A stretch of DNA of 64,000 nt from the NCBI RefSeq assembly GCF_032484785.1, contig NZ_JAUETR010000001.1, forward strand, positions 930,001 through 994,000, read 5' to 3'. The translations under genes and the position numbers were made by a program. The stretch is from Bradyrhizobium sp. SZCCHNS1050. Lineage in GTDB: Bacteria > Pseudomonadota > Alphaproteobacteria > Rhizobiales > Xanthobacteraceae. Below, piece by piece: positions 26,384 through 34,607 of the stretch. The notes under the pieces are model-generated. The model saw only the letters and a program-made list of their open reading frames with translations. It did no database searches and had not been told where the DNA came from. Each line of letters begins with the position of its first letter. The first letter of the stretch is position 1.

Positions 26384-27559
26384 TCACGAATCCGATTTGG
26401 AGGTTGTCCCCGTGATGAAGGTGGCCTTGGACGGCCGCAGCAGGCCGGGCCGCTCCAATCCACGGCCCTGCAGCGGCGTCCAGTCGAGCGGCGCCAGGAC
26501 CGTCGGCGAGGAATCGTCGGCCATCCGCGTGACCTGATCGCCCGGCAGGCAGACGCCGCCGGCAACGAAGCTCGGCTCGGCGCCGAACACGGCGCCGCGG
26601 CCGGCGAACTTGTCGTAGGCGAGCGGCAGCGTGTTGCGGACGCCGGCCATGCCCATGCCGCCTCTCGCGTCGATCGCCATCATCTCGCTCATGCACATCT
26701 TGCCGGGCTCGACGCACATGTTGAGGACGGCGCGAAACAGGTCGCTATCCACCGATGCGTAGTAGCGGACCGGCTCGTTCGCGCTGGGACGCTCCAGCTT
26801 GAGATAGTCCGGCTTGCCAAGCTCGGCGCCGCTGGCCTTGGCCTTCTCGATCCAACCGGCGAATTCGACGTCAGACAGGCCATGAAAGGCAAAGCGCATG
26901 CCGGAGAAGCCGGCGCCGCTGTAGTTCGCCGAGAAGCCGCGATAGACGCCGGGCTTGTTGATGATGGCGTGCAGCCGGCTCTGCATGCCCGGCATCGCAT
27001 AGATCTGGCCGGCGAGCGCGGGGATGTAGAACGAGTTCATCACCGACGACGAGGTGATCCTGAAATCGAGCGGCCGGTTCACCGGCGCCGCAAGCTCGTT
27101 GAGGCTGGCGATGCCATATTCGGGATAGATGAACAGCCACTTCCAATCGAGCGCGACGACGTCGACCTCGAGCGGCTTGTCCTGCGGCGTCACCGCGCGC
27201 TCGGCGGAGATGCGTCCGAGCGTGCGATAGGGATCGAGCAGATGCGTGCCCATCCACGTCACCGCGCCCAGGCAGATGATGATCAGCAGCGGCGCCGCCC
27301 AGATCAGAAGCTCGAGCTGGGTGGAGTGATCCCAATCCGGCGTGTAGGCCGCCGCCTGGTTCGACTGGCGGTAGCGCCAGGCCACGATGGCGGTTGCGGC
27401 CATCACCGGCACCACGATCAGCAGCATCAGCACAGTTGCGATGATCACGAGATCGCGCTGCTGGGCGGCCACGTCACCGGAGGGCGAGAGCACGACCAGA
27501 TTGCAGCCTCCGAGCGCGAGCCCCAGCGGCAGCAGTGCCAAGAATTTCCAGTAACGCAC
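26384..27559 (-). CDS. cyoA: Cytochrome o ubiquinol oxidase subunit II
   Basis: A 391-residue subunit. The N-terminus is a lipoprotein signal (LLPLGLALGGC, Cys at 19), followed by two membrane helices and a periplasmic cupredoxin-like domain (DWKWLFIYPEYGIASLNELA; SSSVMNSFYIPALAGQIYAM) that lacks CuA ligands, as expected for a quinol oxidase. I chose GTG at 27559 because it begins exactly at the signal peptide (VRYWKFLALL) with GAGGT upstream; an ATG-initiated frame from 27670 would add 37 unlikely residues. It is the first gene of the cyoABCD-SURF1 operon. A 19-bp palindrome lies about 70 bp upstream. Confidence 0.95.
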   Translation of the reverse strand: MRYWKFLALLPLGLALGGCNLVVLSPSGDVAAQQRDLVIIATVLMLLIVVPVMAATAIVAWRYRQSNQAAAYTPDWDHSTQLELLIWAAPLLIIICLGAVTWMGTHLLDPYRTLGRISAERAVTPQDKPLEVDVVALDWKWLFIYPEYGIASLNELAAPVNRPLDFRITSSSVMNSFYIPALAGQIYAMPGMQSRLHAIINKPGVYRGFSANYSGAGFSGMRFAFHGLSDVEFAGWIEKAKASGAELGKPDYLKLERPSANEPVRYYASVDSDLFRAVLNMCVEPGKMCMSEMMAIDARGGMGMAGVRNTLPLAYDKFAGRGAVFGAEPSFVAGGVCLPGDQVTRMADDSSPTVLAPLDWTPLQGRGLERPGLLRPSKATFITGTTSKSDS

Positions 27560-27626
27560 GCTTAACCTCGTCGCACGGCGGATCTCTGAACGAGGCCTCA
27601 CGTAGCGACCGGACGACACGGCCGAC

Positions 27627-27645
27627 ATTGGACAATTTGTCCAAT
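27627..27645. promoter_or_regulatory. Perfect 19-bp palindrome, candidate operator upstream of cyoA
   Basis: ATTGGACAA-T-TTGTCCAAT is a perfect inverted repeat with 9-bp arms. It lies in the 154-bp divergent gap between cyoA (start 27559, minus) and an MFS gene (start 27714, plus). The symmetry fits a dimeric repressor or activator, but I cannot assign it to a known regulator family. It could control either gene or both. Confidence 0.65.
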
Positions 27646-27713
27646 ACCGGAGCGGCGCCGAGGACGACAATTACGGGGCAACAATAGAGTATGAGAGGAC
27701 TGCAGGCAGCGCG

Positions 27714-29024
27714 ATGACACAGGCAGCGGCGACCGCCGACGGCGAAACCCAACTCTCCCGCACGCATGAGGCGCATCCGGGCGAGATCGCGATCGGCGTG
27801 ATCATCGGGCGCACGTCGGAATTCTTCGACTTCTTCGTCTATGCCATCGCCTCGGTGATCGTGTTTCCGCGCCTCGTGTTTCCGTTCGCCGACGAGCTGA
27901 CGCAGACCCTGTATTCGTTCGCGCTGTTCGCGCTCGCCTTCATCGCACGCCCGTTCGGCAGCGTGATCTTCATGGCGATCGACCGCCGCTACGGCAAGAG
28001 CGCCAAGCTGATCACCGCATTGTTCCTGCTCGGCACCTCGACCGTCGCGATCGCGTTCCTGCCGAGCTACCACACCGTCGGCGCCGCGGCGATCTGGCTG
28101 CTGGCGCTGGCGCGGATCGGCCAGGGCCTCGCCTGGGGCGGCGCCTGGGACGGGCTGGCGTCGCTGCTCGCCATGAATGCGCCGGAGCACCGGCGCGGCT
28201 GGTATGCGATGATCCCGCAGCTCGGCGCGCCGCTCGGGCTGATCGTCGCCAGCGTGCTGTTCGCGTTCTTCGTCGGTTATCTCTCCGCGGCCGACTTCTT
28301 CGACTGGGGCTGGCGCTACCCGTTTTTCGTGGCGTTTGCCATCAACGTCGTGGCGCTGTTCGCGCGGCTGCGCATGGTGGTGACGCCGGAATATGACGAG
28401 CTGTTCCAGTCGCGCGAATTGCAGCCGGCACGCGTCATCACCACGATTCGGCACGAGGGCCGCAACATCGTGATCGGCGCCTTCGCGCCGCTGGCGAGCT
28501 TCGCGCTGTTCCACATGGTGACGGTGTTTCCGCTGTCCTGGGTGTTCCTGTTCACCAAGGAGACCCCGGCGCGCTTCCTGATCATCGAGGCCGTCGGCGC
28601 GGTGTTCGGCGTCGTCGCGATCGTGGTGTCCGGCATGCTGGCCGACCGCATCGGGCGCAAGTCGCTCCTGATCAGCTCGGCGATCGCGATCGCGGTGTTC
28701 TCCGGCTTCGCTCCGCAACTGCTCGACGCCGGCCCGGTCGGCGAGACCATCTACATGGTGCTCGGCTTCATCCTGCTCGGCCTGTCGTTCGGCCAGTCCT
28801 CGGGCGCGATCGCCGCCAACTTCGCGCGCACCTATCGCTACACGGCCTCGGCGCTCACCGCCGACCTCGCCTGGCTGTTCGGCGCCGGCTTCGCGCCGCT
28901 GGCGGCATTGGTGCTGGCGGCCAATCTCGGCCTGCTGTCGGCCGGCGGCTATCTCTTGTCCGGCGCCGTCTGCACCCTGCTCGCGCTGTGGCTCAGCGCG
29001 CCGCGCCAACTGCAGCAGGTGTGA
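27714..29024 (+). CDS. MFS transporter, metabolite:H+ symporter family
   Basis: A 436-residue inner-membrane permease with 12 predicted helices. The start GVIIGRTSEFFDFFVYAIAS resembles the first helix of metabolite:H+ symporters such as ShiA, ProP and KgtP. The loop 2-3 motif is present in altered form (FMAIDRRYGKSAKLI), and ARIGQGLAWGGAWDG corresponds to the fifth-helix motif. It may import an organic acid or similar substrate. It is divergent from cyoA and convergent with the ThDP enzyme (4-bp gap), so it does not belong to either operon. Confidence 0.88.
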   Translation: MTQAAATADGETQLSRTHEAHPGEIAIGVIIGRTSEFFDFFVYAIASVIVFPRLVFPFADELTQTLYSFALFALAFIARPFGSVIFMAIDRRYGKSAKLITALFLLGTSTVAIAFLPSYHTVGAAAIWLLALARIGQGLAWGGAWDGLASLLAMNAPEHRRGWYAMIPQLGAPLGLIVASVLFAFFVGYLSAADFFDWGWRYPFFVAFAINVVALFARLRMVVTPEYDELFQSRELQPARVITTIRHEGRNIVIGAFAPLASFALFHMVTVFPLSWVFLFTKETPARFLIIEAVGAVFGVVAIVVSGMLADRIGRKSLLISSAIAIAVFSGFAPQLLDAGPVGETIYMVLGFILLGLSFGQSSGAIAANFARTYRYTASALTADLAWLFGAGFAPLAALVLAANLGLLSAGGYLLSGAVCTLLALWLSAPRQLQQV

Positions 29025-29028
29025 GGCC

Positions 29029-30741
29029 TCACGAGCCGCGCCACTTCCGTTCCGCCTCGTCCCACGCAGCAAGCGGCTGCAGGTCCGGCACCCAGGCGAG
29101 TCCTGTCTTGGCATCCGACGACACCGCTTCCGGCGTGACGACCATGTCGAGCAGCGCCGGGCGGTTGGCCAGCGCGCGCTGGATCGCGGGGCCGAGCTGC
29201 TCCTCGGTCTCGACGCGCTCGGCATGCATGCCGAAGGCGCGCGCCATCGCCGCGTGATCGGCAAATTGCAGCCTGGTGCCGACCACCTTGCCATGTGTCA
29301 CCGCCTGGTCGTGCACCTCGATCTGCCAGGCGCCATTGTTGGCGACGACGATCAGCACCGGCGCCTTGTGGCGGACGGCGGTGTCGACCTCGATCGCGTT
29401 GAAGCCGAAGGCACCGTCGCCGGTCGCGACCACCACCGGCTTGTCTGGATAGGCCAGGCTCGCGGCAATGCCATAGGGCACGCCGATGCCGATACAGCCG
29501 AACGGGCCGGGATCGAGCATCAGGGGCGCGCTCAGGCCGACGCGGGCAAAGGACAGGAAATCGCCGCCGTCGGCGATGACCACGGCGTCGTTGCCGATCG
29601 CGTCCTGGATGGCCGAGAGCACACGATTCGGATGCAACCGGCCGTCGGAGCCGGCCGGCGCCGTCGCCATGCTCTGCTTCAGCTTCGTGGCACGCTCCTG
29701 ATGCGCCGCCCGCAGTCTTGCAGCCCATTGCCGATCGACAGCCGACTCGCGGTTGCCCGCCAGCCCCACCATCGCGCGCAAGGTCTCCGCTGGTGTCGCC
29801 AGGATCTCGGCCGCACCGCGGCGGTTGTCGCGCAGCTCGCTGGCGATGTCGCTGATGCGGACGAATTTGGCGTCCTTGAACACAGCCGGGGAGCCGTAGG
29901 CGAGCTGGAAGTCGAGCCGGCGGCCGACCGTCAGCACGACGTCGGCATCGCCCATCACGGCGCCGCGCATCGCGCCGACAACAGACGGATGATCGTGGGG
30001 CACCAGCCCCCTGCTCTCACCGGTGTCGAGATAGACCGCACCGAGCCGGTCGAGCAGCGCGATCAGCTCCGGGCCGGCGCCACGCGCGCCGCGGCCGGAG
30101 ATGACGAGCACGCGGCGCGCCGACCACAACAGCTCGACCGCCTTCTCGACCTCGGCCGGATCCGGCCGCATCGCCGCCCGCGGCTTCGGTGCGAGATGCT
30201 CCTCCAGTTGCAGCGCCTTGGGCACGATGCCGCGCAAAGTATCCACCGGGAAATCGATGAAAACGGGCCCGGGCTCGCCGCCGTCGCCGAAGGCGCGGGA
30301 GATCGCCTCGTCGAGCTCCTGCAGCACCAGCGACGGTTCCCGCACGGTGCGCGCATAGCGCGTGATCGAGCGCACCAGCTGGGTGTGATCCATGTCCTGC
30401 AGGCCGCCGCGGTTCTCCTGCGGCCGCGGATTGCCGCCCGAGATCACCAGCACCGGCGCGCGCGAGACATGGGCATTGGCGATGCCGGTGATCGCGTTGG
30501 TCATGCCCGGCCCGGCGGTGACCAGCGCGACGCCGAGCTCGCCGGTGAGCTCCGTATGCGCCTGCGCCATGTGCACGGCGGCGCGCTCGTCGCGCACGTC
30601 GATGATGCCGATGCCTTCCGCGTCCAGCCGCATCCAGATCGGCATGATGTGGCCGCCGCACAGCGCGAACACGCGGCTGACGCCGCGGCGCTTGAGCAGG
30701 CGGGCGATCAGATCGGCGGCACTGTCGGGAGAGATCTTCAT
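29029..30741 (-). CDS. ThDP-dependent enzyme, acetolactate synthase/2-hydroxyacyl-CoA lyase-like
   Basis: A 570-residue enzyme with the three domains of the pyruvate-decarboxylase/acetolactate-synthase superfamily. The N-terminal Pyr domain has the cofactor-activating Glu (IIDVRDERAAVHMAQAHTEL) and the segment VTAGPGMTNAITGIANAHVS. The middle domain is Rossmann-like (VLVISGRGARG). The C-terminal PP domain has the ThDP motif GDGAFGFNAIEVDTAVRHKA through to NN. The precise reaction (acetolactate synthase, oxalyl-CoA decarboxylase or 2-hydroxyacyl-CoA lyase) is not decidable by eye. An acyl-CoA ligase and a PQQ alcohol dehydrogenase in the same run make a CoA-linked lyase plausible (inference). 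The ATG at 30741 fits the domain start. Confidence 0.85.
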   Translation of the reverse strand: MKISPDSAADLIARLLKRRGVSRVFALCGGHIMPIWMRLDAEGIGIIDVRDERAAVHMAQAHTELTGELGVALVTAGPGMTNAITGIANAHVSRAPVLVISGGNPRPQENRGGLQDMDHTQLVRSITRYARTVREPSLVLQELDEAISRAFGDGGEPGPVFIDFPVDTLRGIVPKALQLEEHLAPKPRAAMRPDPAEVEKAVELLWSARRVLVISGRGARGAGPELIALLDRLGAVYLDTGESRGLVPHDHPSVVGAMRGAVMGDADVVLTVGRRLDFQLAYGSPAVFKDAKFVRISDIASELRDNRRGAAEILATPAETLRAMVGLAGNRESAVDRQWAARLRAAHQERATKLKQSMATAPAGSDGRLHPNRVLSAIQDAIGNDAVVIADGGDFLSFARVGLSAPLMLDPGPFGCIGIGVPYGIAASLAYPDKPVVVATGDGAFGFNAIEVDTAVRHKAPVLIVVANNGAWQIEVHDQAVTHGKVVGTRLQFADHAAMARAFGMHAERVETEEQLGPAIQRALANRPALLDMVVTPEAVSSDAKTGLAWVPDLQPLAAWDEAERKWRGS

Positions 30742-30769
30742 CTGACGACTCCTGCGGATGGTGACGTGA

Positions 30770-31708
30770 TCAGCCCGGCGCAAGCCAGGCCACGAGCAGC
30801 GAGACAGTGAGGACGGCGAAGATGTGCGAAACGAGAATCGAGCCGGAGGTGACGCCGGCCTCCAGGCCGTGGAGCTTGGCGATCGTGAATGGTCCCGAGC
30901 CGATCGGCAGCGCGCTCAGGATCACGGCCGAATGCGACCACAGCGGCGGCATCGAGAACACGTAAAAGGCGAGCAGCGCGGTCACCGCCGGCTGCATCAC
31001 GAGCTTCAGCGAGACGAGGATGGCGATCGAGGTCGCATCGCGCGTCGCGACGCGCTCCTGTGCCAGGAACAGCCCGATGCAGACCAGCGCGGCCGGCGAG
31101 GCTGCGCCGCCGAGCAAGGTCGTGAAGCTGAGGAACGGCGCCGGCAGCGAGAATCCGCTGAGGCCGACCGCGAGCCCGGCGACGGGCGCGATGAACAACG
31201 GGCTGGTCAGCAGCGAACGCGCCACCTTGGCGACCGTCGCGCCCAGCGTGGCGCCCTTCTGCAGATCCATCTCGACGACCACGATCGCGAACAGGAACAG
31301 CACGCAGGCCGTGAACAGGGTGGCGATGATCGAGGCCGGCGCGCTGTCCGGACCGAACACCAGGAGGCACATCGGAATGCCCATGAAGCCGACATTGCTG
31401 TAGCCGGCGTCCAGCCCCTCGATGCTGGCGTTCGCAATGCGCCGGCCGCGCAGACGGCTGATCACGAAGCCGGTCGCGAAGGTCGCGGCGATGCCGCCGC
31501 AGAACGCGCCGATGAAGCCGAACTGGCTGACCTGCTCGACGCCGATCTTGGACATCGCGGTGAAGATCAGCGCCGGCAGCGCCAGATAGACGGCAAAACG
31601 GTTGAGATTGTCGGTCGCGGTGCGATCGAACACGCCGAACCAGCCACACAGGAATCCGGTCAGAATCAGCGCGAAGATCGGAAGGGCGGAATTGAGGACG
31701 GCCTGCAT
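30770..31708 (-). CDS. AEC-family (auxin efflux carrier-like) permease
   Basis: A 312-residue membrane protein with about ten helices in two inverted halves, as in the AEC/BART superfamily. Typical pieces are LPIFALILTGFLCGWFGVFD at the start and YSNVGFMGIPMCLLVFG. Bacterial AEC proteins transport organic acids such as malate or malonate. It lies 28 bp upstream of the ThDP enzyme and 37 bp downstream of the acyl-CoA ligase on the same strand, so it probably moves the acid substrate of this pathway (inference). Confidence 0.9.
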   Translation of the reverse strand: MQAVLNSALPIFALILTGFLCGWFGVFDRTATDNLNRFAVYLALPALIFTAMSKIGVEQVSQFGFIGAFCGGIAATFATGFVISRLRGRRIANASIEGLDAGYSNVGFMGIPMCLLVFGPDSAPASIIATLFTACVLFLFAIVVVEMDLQKGATLGATVAKVARSLLTSPLFIAPVAGLAVGLSGFSLPAPFLSFTTLLGGAASPAALVCIGLFLAQERVATRDATSIAILVSLKLVMQPAVTALLAFYVFSMPPLWSHSAVILSALPIGSGPFTIAKLHGLEAGVTSGSILVSHIFAVLTVSLLVAWLAPG

Positions 31709-31745
31709 CGCAACTACATATCAGACCGTAAGCCATTGCAGCGAC

Positions 31746-33299
31746 TCACTGCGAGAATCTCTTCTTCAGCTCGCGATGCAGGATCTTGCCCGTCGCGTTG
31801 CGCGGCATCTCGGCGTCGGTGATGAAGGCGTAGGAGCGCGGCCGCTTGAAGCCGGCGAGCCGTTCTTTCGCCCATTCGGCCAGATCGCCCTCCTTCACCG
31901 CCATGCCGTCGCGCGGCACGATCACGGCATGAACGCGCTCGCCCCATTTGTCGTCGGGCAGGCCGATCACGGCGATGTCCTTGACACCAGGATGCGCGCC
32001 GACCTGCGCTTCGACCTCGGAGGGATAGATGTTCTCGCCGCCCGAGATGATCATGTTGCTCTTGCGGTCGGCGAGATGGATGTAGCCGTCGGCATCGCGG
32101 CGCGCCATGTCGCCGACCGAGCAATAGTCACCGCGGAACGCCTCCGCGGTCTTCTCCGGCAGGCGCCAATAGCAGTCGAAGGTGTGCGCGTTCGACGAAT
32201 AGAGCTCGCCCGCCTCGCCGTCCGGCACCTCGTGGCCGGCCTCGTCGAGGATGCGGATCGGTGCGGCGCCGACACACTCGCGCCCGACCGAGCCGGGCTT
32301 GGTAAACTGCTCATGCGGATGCAGCATGGTGACCCAGCCAGTCTCGGTCGCCCCATACAGCTCATAGAGCCCGGACTTCGGAAACATCTCCATCACCTCG
32401 CGCTTGGTCTCCGGGCGCGCCGGCGCCGAGGAGATCATCAGCTTGGTGACGGCGCTGAAATCATGCTGCGCGCGCACCGCGCGCGGCAGATCCAGCATCA
32501 TGATGTAGTGAGTCGGCACCAGCGACGTGAACGTGGAGCCGCCATCGGCAAGCGTCGTCACGGCGTGCTCGGGATCGAAACTCTTGCGCGAATAGATCGA
32601 GTTGACGCCGCCGATATAGCCGAACGCGCCGAAGAAGTTCAGCGAATTGGCATGGCACATCGGCATCACCAGCAGCGCGCCGTCGTTGCGGCTCAGCTTC
32701 AGTTCGATCTCGGTGACCATCGACAAGAGGACGGCGCTGCGATGGCTGCGCAGCACGCCCTTGGGCTTGCCGGTGGTGCCCGAGGTGTACATCAACGTCC
32801 AGGGATCGGACAGCGCGACCTGCTGGTCCGGCTCGCGGTCCGCAGCCGCGGCGATGACGTCCTCGTAGCCGCGATAGCCTGCCGGACGCGGCCTGGTGCC
32901 AAAGTGGATGAAGCGGTCGTCGGCGATGCCAAGATCCTTGCGCGTCTCCTCGACCAGGCCCACGAGTTCGTCCTGCACGATGACAGCGGCCGCTTCGGCA
33001 TTCTGCACGATGAACTGCATCTCGGGCGCGGTGAGGCGGAAATTGATCGGCAGCGCCACCAGGCCGGCCTTGGCCGTGGCTGCATAGATCTCGCACCATT
33101 CGACACAATTGTAGGCAAGGATCGCAACCCGATCGCCCTTGGCAAGGCCGAGCCCGAGCAGCGCGTTTGCGAGCCGGCACGCGCGCTCGTTCCACAGCGC
33201 AAAGCTCATCGCACGTTCGAGATCTCGGGCACCGGTGCGCTCCGGCGACATGCGCGCATGGGCCGACAGCATCTGCCCGAAATTCAAGAGATCCCTCAT
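31746..33299 (-). CDS. AMP-dependent acyl-CoA synthetase
   Basis: A 517-residue adenylate-forming ligase that activates a carboxylic acid to its CoA thioester through an acyl-AMP. Motifs: A3 P-loop LMYTSGTTGKPKGVLRSH, A5 YELYGATETG, A7/A8 GDMARRDADGYIHLADRKSN, A10 with the catalytic Lys in PRNATGKILHREL. The length is typical of short- to medium-chain or aromatic acid ligases. The substrate cannot be told from sequence. Its neighbours suggest that it handles the acid made from the alcohol oxidised by the PQQ dehydrogenase upstream. Confidence 0.93.
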   Translation of the reverse strand: MRDLLNFGQMLSAHARMSPERTGARDLERAMSFALWNERACRLANALLGLGLAKGDRVAILAYNCVEWCEIYAATAKAGLVALPINFRLTAPEMQFIVQNAEAAAVIVQDELVGLVEETRKDLGIADDRFIHFGTRPRPAGYRGYEDVIAAAADREPDQQVALSDPWTLMYTSGTTGKPKGVLRSHRSAVLLSMVTEIELKLSRNDGALLVMPMCHANSLNFFGAFGYIGGVNSIYSRKSFDPEHAVTTLADGGSTFTSLVPTHYIMMLDLPRAVRAQHDFSAVTKLMISSAPARPETKREVMEMFPKSGLYELYGATETGWVTMLHPHEQFTKPGSVGRECVGAAPIRILDEAGHEVPDGEAGELYSSNAHTFDCYWRLPEKTAEAFRGDYCSVGDMARRDADGYIHLADRKSNMIISGGENIYPSEVEAQVGAHPGVKDIAVIGLPDDKWGERVHAVIVPRDGMAVKEGDLAEWAKERLAGFKRPRSYAFITDAEMPRNATGKILHRELKKRFSQ

Positions 33300-33380
33300 C
33301 GTCGTTTCCTCCCGGCAACCGGGTTCACGACGCCGACTGGCGCGCGCCTCCAGCGGAGCGCGATGAAGGTCGGCGGCGGA

Positions 33381-34013
33381 TTAGTTGATATCCTTGGTGA
33401 TCCGCACCAGCGTCTGATCGACGAAGCTCTTGGCGTCCTGATCCGGCTTGCGGAACAGCTCGCGCTCGACCGTCAGGGTCCGGCCGGGCACCGTCTTCTT
33501 GCAGACCTCGCGCAGGAACACGCCCCCGACGGGCTGCTCGCCTGCGGTCGGCTGCTGCTCCTTGCACTCCCAGCCCTCGGCGCCATAGCGCGACTTCACC
33601 TGGTTGCCGAGCAGGAACGCCTTCTTGCGAATATAGAGCCGCGCCTTCGGATCGGTCTCGATCGTCAGGCCGGTGACGGTGCCCTTGTCGTCGACCAGGA
33701 CCGTCAGCAGCACGGGATGACCGGCCACCTTTGTGCCGTCCTGGCTGGTCGCCGGATCGAAATCGAAGCGCACCGCGTGCCGCGCCTGCTCGTCCGCGGG
33801 ACAGTCGCGCCATGCCGACCACGCATTGAGCTTGCGATTCGGATCCTTGGCGCAAGTCAGATTGACATAGCCCTGATCGGGCAGGTCGCCGACCGGCATG
33901 CCGACGGTGATGTCACGCAGATCGTAGTTCGGCACCGCCTGCGCGGAGGCCGCGTGCATCACGAACGACAGCACGAACGTGGCGAAGATCGCAGCGCAGG
34001 TCGACCGCTTCAT
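33381..34013 (-). CDS. Exported hypothetical protein of the PQQ dehydrogenase operon
   Basis: A 210-residue periplasmic protein. The signal peptide (MKRSTCAAIFATFVLSFVMH, then AASAQA) is followed by a mixed alpha/beta domain with four Cys (LTCAKD, RDCPAD, WECKEQ, EVCKKT), probably forming disulfides. I recognise no named family. The start ATG at 34013 overlaps the cytochrome c stop by 4 bp, so it is translationally coupled to the cytochrome and likely works with the periplasmic electron transfer chain or its assembly (inference). Confidence 0.8.
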   Translation of the reverse strand: MKRSTCAAIFATFVLSFVMHAASAQAVPNYDLRDITVGMPVGDLPDQGYVNLTCAKDPNRKLNAWSAWRDCPADEQARHAVRFDFDPATSQDGTKVAGHPVLLTVLVDDKGTVTGLTIETDPKARLYIRKKAFLLGNQVKSRYGAEGWECKEQQPTAGEQPVGGVFLREVCKKTVPGRTLTVERELFRKPDQDAKSFVDQTLVRITKDIN

Positions 34014-34540
34014 TTCGATGGCTCGCTTGCAGGCTTGGTGGCATTCGCCTTGTAGATATCGCAGACCCGCGACGTGTTGCCGAAGAAGGCGGTGCACTCG
34101 TCGTAGGTCGGCTCGCCGCGCCCCTTGATGTGCGCGAGCACGTAGTCTGCGACCGCCTCGATGTCGTTCGGCCGCAGGAACACGCCGCCTTCCGGCGGCA
34201 TGCGCTCGCCGACATCCTGGCGGCTCATGCCGTAGCACTTCGCCGTGTCATAGGAGCCGCGCGCGAAGTACGGCATGCCCGTCCCGGGCCGGCCGCAGGT
34301 CACGGTCTCGATGATCTGGTCACGAGTGAGCTGCGTCCTGCGCAGCGACAGCGCGTCGCCGCCATAGCCACCACCGCCATTGCCGTGCCATTTGTGGCAG
34401 CCGACGCAGTTCGCGCGCTTGAACACGGCCTTGCCGGCCTCGGTCGGATCCGCCGGCGCCGCGGACTGCGCCAACGCGAGCGAAGCGGAGCCGAGGACGA
34501 GAGCCGACGTCACGGCGAACGTGATCGCACTGAGTTTCAT
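34010..34540 (-). CDS. Periplasmic c-type cytochrome
   Basis: A 176-residue exported monoheme cytochrome. The signal peptide (LSAITFAVTSALVLGSASLA) precedes the heme site C45-VG-C48-H49 (RANCVGCHKWHGNGGGGYGG). The methionine ligand is probably in GTGMPYFARG or GERMPPEGGV. Additional Cys (TVTCGRPG, TAKCYGMS, YDECTAF, RVCDIY) are uncommon for a simple class I cytochrome and may form disulfides. It follows the PQQ dehydrogenase by 67 bp, so it is the likely electron acceptor of that enzyme. Confidence 0.9.
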   Translation of the reverse strand: MKLSAITFAVTSALVLGSASLALAQSAAPADPTEAGKAVFKRANCVGCHKWHGNGGGGYGGDALSLRRTQLTRDQIIETVTCGRPGTGMPYFARGSYDTAKCYGMSRQDVGERMPPEGGVFLRPNDIEAVADYVLAHIKGRGEPTYDECTAFFGNTSRVCDIYKANATKPASEPSK

Positions 34541-34570
34541 CTGATCTTCTTGTCGAACAGGGGATAGGAG

Positions 34571-34599
34571 GCGGAGCGGAGGCCATGCCTCCGCTCCGC
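34571..34599. promoter_or_regulatory. Strong intercistronic hairpin inside the dehydrogenase operon
   Basis: GCGGAGCGGAGGC (34571-34583) and GCCTCCGCTCCGC (34587-34599) form a perfect 13-bp stem with a 3-nt loop, between the dehydrogenase stop and the cytochrome c start. No T-run follows on the minus strand, so it looks more like an mRNA-stabilising or processing element, or an attenuator that lowers downstream expression, than a full terminator. Confidence 0.7.
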
Positions 34600-34607
34600 A
34601 GCCGACT

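Noticed and set aside
24422..27565. 1047-codon open frame on the plus strand
   Set aside because: It lies exactly antisense to cyoB, cyoA and cyoC, has Arg/His/Asp/Gln-rich composition without domains, and is a typical high-GC shadow of conserved genes.
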